From Psettodes erumei (lineage: Eukaryota; Chordata; Actinopteri; Pleuronectiformes; Psettodidae): a stretch of DNA of 64,000 bases. The notes under the pieces were generated by a model, which saw only the letters and a program-made list of their open reading frames with translations, was not told the DNA's origin and did no database searches. Both the position numbers and the translations under genes were made by a program. Each line of letters begins with the position of its first letter. Within the stretch, counting starts at the first letter, position 1. Positions 1 through 10,018 of the stretch are shown piece by piece. The stretch covers positions 7,724,501-7,788,500 of the forward strand of contig JAFBJZ010000952.1 of the NCBI GenBank assembly GCA_016785225.1, written 5' to 3'.

Positions 1-1500
1 AACTGATCAGATCATGAAAAAATAGATACCTAAAATTTGTAATCCCATATAGATTGATGAAAAAAAAACAAACAATTACAGCTCTGGATGACAACGCTTG
101 GCCTTTCTGTTGTGACTCCTCAGTATTTTGATGTCCAGGTGATCTCTGTGAGATCGTGGCATAAACGTTTTCACATTGAAAAGACATCAGCTGATCTTGA
201 TATGCTGAAGCTGTGCATGTATGATATCGTTTGGTGCATTTGTGTTTTCTAAATGAGGGAGTTAATAAAAACAGGTCACTGACGGTTTTGTCTTGGATTT
301 TTTCTTCTGTTTTTGAAATATGTGTGTCACTTTGTCATTTTCAGCATCAGTAATTTTAGTGTCTTCTGCTGCAGGAAGAATTTGAGTGGTGCCTTGGGGC
401 ACCATCAAAGCTATAAAATGTGGAATATTATGAAAAAGCATATAAATGAGAGTAAATGGCAGCAGTAATGTCCTATTAGGTGGATATAGAACACATTCAC
501 AAAGGTTTTGCTGCATATTCTAATTGTTTGATTATGTAATAAGGACTAACATCACATGCAATATCGAAAAGAATATACAAACCAAAACCAGCAGATGAAG
601 CAGCTGTCTTAAACTGCAGCTTTTGCAAAGAATACTGATTCGTTTCTTTGAGATATTAGAGCATGTATCTGCTAAACTTCAGATACTTCCCACTAAAACA
701 ATGGAATGACATGGAAAGCTGCTGTGAAATATTGATTGAGCCAATGTTGCAGAGATGCTTTTAAGATAATAAGAGGGAGAGGACCCTGTGAAGAGATCAA
801 TAAGAAGGGGAAGTGAAGAAAAGAGAGGTTTCTCCCTACACACCACAGATCATCCATAATGAGATGGTGTGTCAATACTTTGGTAGCGGCTCTTCACATG
901 CTATTGACCGCTGGATCACAACAGTGGCCCACTGTAGCATCTTTTTTCACCAGATACAAAGGGAATGGTATTTATGTATGATTAGTATATCCACAGCATC
1001 CCATCTGCTGCTGAAAACTGCAGAAGGCTTGGGGTTTGGTTTCCATAGCTCTCATCACAGAGATACTGGCTAAGACATGATGGGTCTGCATTATTAACCA
1101 CCATACCCCACTAACGCAGTGCATATGCTCCAGTTTTGTTGCCGCATATTACAAATGTCAATACTGCCCCCTCATGGTGCCATGGCCCTGGTGCAAGACT
1201 TTGGTCAGGTTGGGTGGGTGAGGCAGTGCAGGGGGAGGTTAGGATGTTTCTGCAGTGTCACTGCAATGAATGGGTGCACTGACGACCACAGCCTTGTCGT
1301 GCATTATTTTTTATTTTATTTTTTATTTATTTTTTTTTGGGGGGGGCGACAAGGACAAGGAAAATGGAAAGCTTCATAATCAGTCCACACCAAAAAATAA
1401 ACCTAAAACGTCCGCGATACCTCAAAATACAAGTTATAAATGTCAGTATTCAATTGGACTCCGAGCCTGTCCTTTTTAAATAAGGCCATGTCGCAATATC
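1..1500. other. Upstream flank, no recognised gene
   Basis: AT-rich DNA without a recognisable protein. A 57-codon open frame at 82-252 (+) follows a possible acceptor (AG at 80-81), ends in TAA and is followed by AATAAA at 264-269, so it could be the last exon of an upstream plus-strand gene, but its translation matches nothing I know. In human the gene upstream of EXOSC10 on the same strand is MTOR; this frame does not resemble the MTOR C-terminus. A long T-rich then G-rich run lies near 1,305-1,350. Confidence 0.5.
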
Positions 1501-1675
1501 TCCCCATAAATTGTGGAAAATCTGATCTGCCCTTTTCGAGACGCCCCCACTCCGAGCCGCCGGGGGCGCTGTGACTCCGCCCGCGTCCTTCTCGGCAGCT
1601 CAGCGGGGGAATCGGTGAAGGAACCGTGCTGCTTCCTGCGGCTCACATGTATGTACACAGCAACAGGCGGAGAAG
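1501..1675 (+). promoter_or_regulatory. exosc10: exosc10 CpG-rich promoter / 5' UTR
   Basis: Base composition shifts from AT-rich to GC- and CpG-rich just before the exosc10 start codon. GC-box-like runs (gccgggggcgctg, ctccgcccgcg) lie at about 1,556-1,586 and no TATA box is seen, as is usual for housekeeping genes. The start ATG at 1,676 has A at -3. Confidence 0.5.
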
Positions 1676-4600
1676 ATGAAGCCCTCGAAGAGCAGCGATG
1701 CCGCAAGCAGCGGCTTTCAAGACAGTAAACCAGACGCGGACGACGAGGAAACAGCCGAGCTGTGTCCCGGCTTTAAGGACGTGGACGCCTTCGTCAAAGT
1801 GGGTGAACTGGCCGAACGAGCGAGTGAAGGCGAGCGCGTCCGTCTGGCAACGTGGACGAGCTTGTTGGCTACCAGCTGCAGTCACGTTACGAGACGGGTC
1901 TTGGTAGAAAACGTGCACGGTTCGCTGTCGACGCGAGGTCTGGTGTTATGATTGTCCAGGTCACAGGTCGACATTACGAGAGGTTTGCCTCTTTGGTGAG
2001 CAGGTAGCTTAAAAGACGCCTGGGCTCAATGTTTATGTGGCGCCGGGCTGCACGTAAACCTGCGTATGCGAATCACCTGTCGATTTGTGGTGTGGACGCG
2101 TTAAAATAAAATATAAAACCCCCGCTTTGGGACCAACAGTCTAAATCCTCAGCGCTATTTAGCTGAGCCAGCTAAATGGAGAAAAAATAAATGAGCTGTC
2201 ACCGGCAGATATTTAGTGCTGGGAGAAGATCAGCAGCCATGTGTCTCCGTGTTGGAGCGATCGTCTTATTTCGAAAACCCAAACACGACAGGAGACGTTT
2301 CCCCATCTTGCATATTTAGTCGTACTCTGTTTGATCATGTTAAAAACATTCATCGCCTCCTGTCTCTCCTCTGCAGTATGGATTGGGGGCTGTATTGTCA
2401 GCCACCAAAGCATCTGCGGCCTTGCCTCAGACTGGAGATGAGTATGATTTCTACCGGAGCTTCCCAGGCTTCCAGGAGTTCTGTGAGAGTCAAGGAGATA
2501 AGCTCTTGCTCTGGTGAGTATGCGGCGCTGTGCGTTGCTGCTTCCTTTCAGTCAAGGCTCCGTCAGACCTCCGCCTGCCGTTCCTTGACCTCAGGGTCAG
2601 TGCATCTCAGGTGCCCGAGAGATTTGTCAGTAGCCGTGGGCCTCTGGCACACTTTGTGCTGTTTTTAACGGGTCTCACTTTTGAAAACCGAGGGAAGATC
2701 GATTCCAGCGATGCAGTAGTACACTATCAGACTACACACCGCAACAATCCTCTCATTATGCGTTTAAAGTCTGTGATTGCTCCGCTCAATGTTTCCTGAT
2801 TACCTTTGTCAGACCCATGACACTGCATCCTGTTTTGATGCCGAGTGTGAGGCAATGTCATCGGCCTGAAAGCAGGCCCGGCTGATCCTCACGTGCAAGC
2901 CGAAGAATGGGTCTGATGATTAGCCTGCCCCTTGCTGTTTCTCAATAAAAAGAAATTAATTCTTTTCACCGTATCTTTGCGTTAGCATGAGTCAGATAAT
3001 GCAGCACCACGGCTGCAGATCTCACATGAGAGACCGGAGCAAGCTGACGGGGCTGGAGGAGAGGTTTGACTTGGTCGTGGACTCGAATGACGCCATCCTG
3101 GAAAGAGCGGTATGAGCTGCAGCATTTTGTAAAAGTTTCTGCGCGGAAATGTCTTCGCAAAACCGACGCGGCATTCTTGTATCTGACCTACAGGGGATTC
3201 TTCTTGATGAAGCTGATGGGGTGAACCGGAGCCAGCAGCCTGTCATGCCTGCAGGGTTTCAGCCTCCCAAGATTGTCGTTTCCAGCTGGAATCGCAAGGT
3301 TGGCTAATTAACCTCTGAGCTCTTACGATGCAGATCCCAACCTCTCTTTTGAGCTTCGTTCAAGCTGAAACATTAGGTGCCAGATCAGGGGTTCAAGCAC
3401 TAAAAGCACTGGAAGGGGTTTTTTTCCCCTCTTTTTTTAATTATAATTTCCAGGAGCACTTGATGAATATTCAGTTTGGTAAACAATGCTTATTTTGATC
3501 AGGGATCCGGCTCTGCCAGTCGTTCCGAGACGTTCCGGCTGCTCCATGCCAAGAACGTTGCACGGCCTCAGCTTCAGTTCAAGGAAAAAGTCGACAACAG
3601 CAACACGCCATTTATTCCCAAGATCTTCATCAAGCCCAACGCAGTAAAGCCCCTTCCTTCTTGTAAGAAGTACTTCCCAGTCTCGCTTTCTCTGTCTGTT
3701 ATCTGCAACGTTCATTTGACTCGTAATCTTAACTCCCGGGTTTCGCTCTCTTGCTCTCATCGTAGATTTTACCAACAAGCAAATCCGCAAAGAGAGACCG
3801 AAGACCTCGATGTCCCGGCTGCCCTCGCTGACTTCATTCACCAGCAGAGAACTCAGCAACACGTTGAAGACATGTGAGACTTGTTCAGTGAGAACATTTT
3901 GCCCAATCCCATTTTGTTGTTGTTCATCTAAACTGAAGAATTCAATCCATGTAGGTTTGCACACCCGTACCAGTATGAACTGGACCATCTTACAATGCCA
4001 GAGAGCCTTCTGTCTAAGCCAGAGCCACAGGCAAGTAGTGATCGTGTAGTACGATCCTCCTATTGTTGGTCAGGCCTCTGTTTAATGTGTTATCTGTGGA
4101 TCTTAGATGTACAAACCAATGGCTGACACCACGTGCTCCTTCATTGATGCCCTGGAGGATCTGGTGGCTCTGAATGAGAAGCTGTGCAGATTGCCGGAAT
4201 TTGCGGTCGACCTTGAGGTACAAAGGTCACATATGTGACAGTTAGCACCTCTGTTCTGGAATATTGAATTGTTGTGTCTGGGGATGTATTGTTGAAAAGA
4301 CTGCGGTAAACTTTGAGACTGTTGTTTGGGTCACTGTGCAGCTGTCTTCTGGGTGCAGGTGGCCGCGTGTCATTAACGCTCAGTTGTCTGTTGCAGCACC
4401 ACTCATACAGGAGCTTCCTGGGCCTCACCTGTCTGATGCAGATCTCCACCCGGGAGGAGGATTTCATCATCGACACCTTGGAGCTCCGCGGCGAGATGTA
4501 CATCCTGAACGAGGCGTTCACTGATCCTGCCATTGTCAAGGTAGCGGAAGCGTTCCCACAAATCATTTGTGTCTGTGTCCTGTCCTGTAACTTTACCTGC

Positions 4601-7600
4601 CTAAAGGGAAGATGAGATCACAAGGCTCTTTAGATTTGTTTTCAAAATGGGCGACTGCACGCTCTGTGTGGCTGACTTTCAACTGATTGTCCTAAATCTT
4701 GGTTTTATCTCATTAGACACATTTCTGTGTCTAATGAGTGAAAAATGTATTCACCAGCTTTATCTTTAAAATCCGACAACCCAACATCTCTGCAAGGCAC
4801 AGTTGTATGACACTGCACTTGCAACTGAAAATGTGTAAGTAAGAGATGTCAGTGGTAAAAGATCCTGCAGAGCTCCCTCCAGGTTCAGCTTTGACCTACT
4901 GGAGATACAGTAGTCGTGCGCACAAGCAGTAGTTATTTAAGAAGTTGGCATCTCGTCGGATTGGTTTCAGATGAAAGGGCTTTTTCTCAGGTGTTCCACG
5001 GCGCAGACTCCGACGTGGAGTGGCTCCAGAGGGACCTGGGCCTGTACGTCGTCAACCTTTTCGACACGCATCAGGCCAGCCGCGCTTTGAACCTGGCCAG
5101 GCATTCCCTCGACCACCTGCTCAAACACTTCTGCAACGTGGACTCGGACAAACGCTACCAACTGGCCGACTGGAGGATTCGGTATGGAGTTTTACCATTT
5201 TTTGCTTTTGGCTTATTTGCGGCGCAGAGTTTATTCTCAGCAGTATAATACATGATATCTTTCGGGCTGCTTGCAACGTTTCTTTTAAAAGTGGAGTTAT
5301 TATTGACTTTGGGAAACTGAAGTTTAAAAAAAGATATGTCCCCTTCCAGCCCCTTGCCAGATGAGATGTTGCAGTATGCGCGGACAGACACGCACTACCT
5401 CCTCTACATCTACGACTGCGTGAGGGCGCAACTCCTGGACTTCAACCACGGGCAGCCGGGCCTGCTGCAGTGTGTCTGGAACAAGAGCAGGGACATTTCC
5501 CTCAAGGTGTGCAAAAGTCTCACACATCGCCTGGATTAAATTGACACTTCCAACTCTGTCCTCTTACTGCACTATTCTCCATCCAGCAGCTGCACATTTT
5601 CTTTATTGCTTTTCTCCAGCATTTTCTGACATTTGTGGTGATTCACCTTGCGCCTCCCTTCCGCACAGAAATACGTGAAGCCTATATACACGGAGGAGTC
5701 GTATCTGGAGCTGCAGAGGAAGCAGAAAAAGTCTTTCAACACCCAGCAGCTCACTGCCTTCAGACTCCTGTTTGCCTGGAGGGACAAGTTGGCCAGACAG
5801 GAAGATGAAAGCACTGGGTGAGGCTGCCTGGAAACGGATGGACTCGCTGTTCTGGAAATCTGCTCAAGCTGTTTCTTCCTATTTATAGCCTGCGCGCGTC
5901 CAGATCCTGCAACCCTCATGATGTCGTGACGCTCTCGCCGCTCTCAGAATCACCCGCAGTCTCCCCACATCTTTCGTAACATGTATTGATGCGGTGTTAT
6001 CTGTGTGTCTAGATACGTCCTGCCCACTCATATGATGAGCAAGATATCCGAAGAGCTGCCCAAGTAAGTTGATTTTTTCCCACTCCCAATTTTGATGCGG
6101 TTTCTCTTCTCCCTGCGGCGCAGGCGTATTAAAAGTTCTCGTTCATGACCTGCAGCACAGCGTTTGGTGTTTTGTCTTAATCTACTCAGAGAGCCTCAAG
6201 GCATCGTTGCCTGCTGTAACCCTGTACCGCCGCTGGTGAGGCAGCAGATCAATGAGCTCCATTTGTTAGTGCAGCAGGCGAGAGAAATACCTCTCCTTAA
6301 GGTGAGAAAAGCTGGGTGTCAGCAGGGTTGCTTTGTCTGTGATGTAATTTCAGCGTTTGTGTCGTGAGGCTGCTTGTCAGCGAAGGCATCCATCTGTCTC
6401 ACGGTGTTTTCTCTGTGCCTCCAACAGGCCGAGGTCGCAGCGCAAAAGAAGAAGGGACTCACACCCATCAAAAAGGTTGGTTGAAAAATTGACGACGACA
6501 GATGGAATTTTAAAAGTTTTCGTCGCGGTTTTTGTTCAAGAGGCCGCAGCTGGGTTAAAAATAGATGCCATCTTGTCTGATCTTTCCAGCCGGAGGTCAC
6601 GTTGTTTGGGCCACATGATACCTCCAGAGTCTCTGAGAGCGATCTCCCCCACTTTTCTCCCGATGGTGAGCTCGATGCGCACGCCCGTGAATCTTCGTCT
6701 TGGCCGATTTTATATTTTAGCCCATCAGGCCTCAAACAAGCAAATGTCTTTTTTTTTTTCTCAGAACTGCCTGTTAAACAGGGGATACTCTTCGCAGAAG
6801 ATGAGCGCAAAATGGACAGTGATATACAGAAAGGAAACGGTCTCGTGGCACAAGCAAAAATCACACTGTTTGAGGTAGACATCAGATTTGTGTTTACTCA
6901 CTCAGCCCACCTCCTCGTACGTAAACTGCGGAGGCTAATGTGAGCACTTTCTTTTGAAGGAGCCGGCAGCAAAGAATGACCAAGAGCCCCTTTCTGTTGC
7001 CGGCATGAAAGCCAGGCGCATCATCGAGTCTTTCGAAAACCCCTTCAGAATGGTAAGAGGCGACCTATGAGCAGTCGCGGGTGTTCTTTGTGTCCAACCG
7101 GACGCACAGTGTTCACTTATCTTCTCTGGGATTTTAGTATTTACCCACCAGCGACGTGCACGTCAGCAAGAACGCCAAGTTTGACCCATCCTCAAAAATA
7201 TTCGAGGTAACGGAAAAGCTCCACGCGCTCCTTCGCATCCAGATTTCCGTCTGCTGTCGCCTCAGCTACGCGTTTGGAACGTTGACAGCTGCGCCATCTC
7301 ACATTCACAGATCAGCAAAAAATGGAAGCTGCAGAGTATTGAACAGCAGCAGAAGGAGTTAGAGGCCAAGAGGAAAGCCAAGGAAGAAGCAAAGGAACAG
7401 GCGAAGAAAGTGACAGGTAAGGGGTTGCTCGAACTTGCTCGAAATCCGCACCCTTCCAAGTCAGTGCTGCTCGCCGCATTTTCATGTCGATTTTTTTTTT
7501 TTTTTTTTTTTTCCCACAGAGGAGCGAAACAAGGCCAAACAGAGCTACCAGGAGTCTCTCCAGAACGTCGCCACCGTTCGCCAGCAAGCCGCGGTGAGTC

Positions 7601-10018
7601 GCCTGCGCTCTCTCCTCCTTCCATTTCCTCCTTTCTGCACTCTTGTCAACTCCGCTGTTGACGTCCTCATTGACAAAAGTTCAAATCCATGAAAAACGGG
7701 AGTTACGTTTACCCGGGAGCCTGGCACAGGGTAAAAAGAGCGCTTTAAGCCAGCGTAACCCTCCGCGGTGCCCCCCATTTTCTGAAGAGGTATTTCTGCA
7801 CATAAATAGGATGACTCACAAGCCCGATGAACGTCTTTTTAATATTAATGTCCGGCCCATGAAGTGTCTGGGGAAGAGGAAGGCGCGGCGGGGGACTGGA
7901 GCATTAGAGACATGTCCCTCGCTCATCAAACGCCTTTCTTTCCCCCCAAAATCTGACTTCTTGTTGGCTCCGTCTCTCTGGGAGATGGCTCGGCACCCTC
8001 CCGCTCGGTTGCCGCCTTACGACGTTTCCTCCCTGTTCTAAATGCTCAGCTGGACAGAGGTCTTACTTTGTACAACTTTTATTCGTACTCCCCGCGGCGC
8101 TGGAGAACACAAAGCCTTTTTCTGTCTGTGAGCCTTCAGCCGTCGGTTGCTGGTGCGCGCAGGAATGGTACGCGAAGCAGCAATTCAATGTGTGATAGCG
8201 GCTCACGCGGAAAGCCGGGCGCCGTTTCAGCAAGGAGCGCCCGCGAATCAGCGCGTTGGCGTGCCCCGCAGTCAGAAGTGCTGGCGGTCGCACTCGAAAG
8301 TTAACGCTCGTCAACCTGCCAACTGCCGGCAAATATTGGCCGCGCTGGCCTGCTGTCAGTTTCAGGTGGCGTCAGTGAAGTTTTTCTCGTCTATTTCAGC
8401 TCCGAAGGAAAGAGCGATTGATATTCAGCAGGCCGCGCGTTTGCGATCGGGCTCCAGCGTCGCTGGCTTCCTCTCTGCCTTTTAATATTGTGAATTGGAT
8501 CAAGCGGAGTAAATGAAACTCACCGACATCCTCTTCTTAGATGAAGGTTGATAAACTCTGTGTTTTGGCAGATGTGTGGCCAAAACAAAGCAGTCGCGAA
8601 GGCCTCATCCTCCTTAGGTGACGCTCACCTCGTGCTGGGATTGTACGTTTATAACGTGAAGCCGTTTTTGATGTACTGCCCTCGCAGAAAACGCTTTTCA
8701 TCATGGATTGAATAACAGCCTGTACTGGTTTATGCAATCAGAGAAGATGGTCAGATGAGGGGGCGTTGTTTAAAGACAGAACGATAGATTGGCATGACGC
8801 TTCAACCGCTAACCGCTGGCTCGGTAACTGTGGAAGTCAACAGTTGGCTGGGCGAAGACTTAACAAACGTTTTAAAATGCATCAAGCTGCGTAAAAGTGT
8901 AACATTTCGAGTGGCCGCGTCTTCATATTCAATTATGTCGTGGTTCCTGTTCATCTCAAGCCGCCGCCTTGTTTTAGCTTGCTCTCACGTCGCGCAGACT
9001 GTAATCTCAGCCTCGCGTCCTCTGTGCCAGTCTGACGGCAGCACGGTGTGTGGTCTGTCGGAGTCTGTCAGCATAGATTCAACTGCCGAGAGCGAAGCGA
9101 AGTGAAACATTCAGCCTGTAGATGGCGGCAGATGAGAGACGCCCAACTGTGGGCTCTTCAGGAGGTCACTTGCTTCACTCACTGTGGTATGAAATAAGAA
9201 GTATATCAACCAAATACGCAGCACAGGAAGTAACAGTTAATTACGCCAACGGACGTTATTTATTTCCCAAAAGTGCTTCATGCTTCATCTGCTTGCAAAC
9301 CTGAAACCCCGGAACATTACAAGTGTAATACGTGCTGATCGACTTCATTAGGAATCCGCAAAAGGTGGCGGGAAGAAAAGAGAGAGGGCCGCCAGCGAGG
9401 CCGGAGAGTCGACTCCCAAGCCGAGTAAGAAGCTGATGAAGTCTGCGGAGAAGCCCCAGAAGACAGAGCCACCTCCCCGAGACAGCTTCACGCCCTTCGA
9501 CTACAGCCAGTCGGACCTCCGAGTCTTTGCTGGTACGCTCGCGTTTCATTCGCACGTCACGCCGGACAAGTCACGACTCACTGTGCATTCGCTTCCTGTT
9601 GCTGTGCATTATGAAAATAAAGTTCAGATCAGGATGCCCCCCCTTTCTGTTACAGATACCAAATCAAAGGACGACACACAGTTTGATCCGAACCGGCAAA
9701 CCCGTGATTTTAAGAAAAGGTATTGTTAAAAGTTTCTTAATTCATTTATGTGCTGGACAGTATACGTTCAATTAGTGATTGATCAATGTTCTTTTCTTTT
9801 TTTTTTTTACCCACCAGAAATTTCCCAAGGGTCAAAAATCCAATTTTGGAGCTGGAAACAGAAGTATGTCGTACCTGGCTGGAAAATCTGAGAGGTAAAC
9901 ATATACAACATTCAATCCATCCAAGAGTTGTTGCGAATTCAAACATATCAGGATATTAACCATTCTGTCTTTTTTTATTCTCCACAGAGGATTCCGGCAT
10001 AACTGGCCCAAAAGATAG
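1676..10018 (+). CDS. exosc10: Exosome component 10 (Rrp6), 3'-5' exoribonuclease, 25 exons
   Basis: Catalytic subunit of the nuclear RNA exosome: trims 5.8S rRNA and snoRNA precursors and degrades aberrant nuclear RNA. Exons: 1676-1798, 2377-2513, 2986-3109, 3194-3298, 3503-3662, 3766-3873, 3955-4030, 4107-4217, 4397-4540, 4991-5181, 5350-5506, 5669-5817, 6013-6063, 6190-6301, 6428-6475, 6590-6665, 6765-6874, 6960-7052, 7138-7206, 7311-7416, 7520-7593, 9352-9532, 9656-9719, 9818-9894, 9988-10018 (TAG). Domains in order: PMC2NT-like N-terminus, DEDD-Y exonuclease, HRDC (about 500-585), basic Lys/Glu-rich tail. Catalytic residues are intact and fall on the human numbering: D313 and E315 (FAVDLE), D371 (GADSDVEW), Y436 and D440 (YARTD). 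About 892 residues if two apparent one-base deletions (near 3,799 and at the 9,719/9,818 junction) are corrected; as written the frame breaks there. Intron 7 begins with GC. Confidence 0.95.
2806..2919. other. Multi-stem foldback in exosc10 intron 2
   Basis: An outer stem pairs CAGACCCAT (2810-2818) with ATGGGTCTG (2907-2915), extendable outward with wobble pairs. Inside are a GCATC/GATGC hairpin (2825-2841) and a GTGAGG/CCTCAC stem (2847-2852 with 2887-2892) enclosing a GGCCTG/CAGGCC hairpin with a four-base loop (2863-2878). The nesting gives a branched fold. No ordered C/D or H/ACA boxes were seen, so this is not called a snoRNA. Confidence 0.45.
4031..4106 (+). other. exosc10: GC-AG intron (exosc10 intron 7)
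   Basis: The coding frame requires exon 7 to end at CAG (4030), followed by GCAAGT. This is the classic strong GC donor context (AG|GCAAGT). The acceptor is TTAG at 4103-4106 and exon 8 resumes in phase 0. No GT nearby keeps the frame. Confidence 0.8.
4709..4738. repeat. Perfect 13-bp hairpin in exosc10 intron 9
   Basis: CTCATTAGACACA (4709-4721) and its exact reverse complement (4726-4738) are separated by TTTC. It resembles the 31,505 hairpin in having a four-base GAAA/TTTC spacer. Confidence 0.8.

Noticed and set aside
2810..2915. C/D or H/ACA snoRNA in exosc10 intron 2
   Set aside because: A TGATGA-like box occurs only at the 3' end and no ACA tail or ordered C/D boxes were found, although the segment is strongly structured.
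6319..6882. 187-codon minus-strand open frame across exosc10 exons 15-17
   Set aside because: It is an antisense shadow of real coding exons with valid splice sites on the plus strand.
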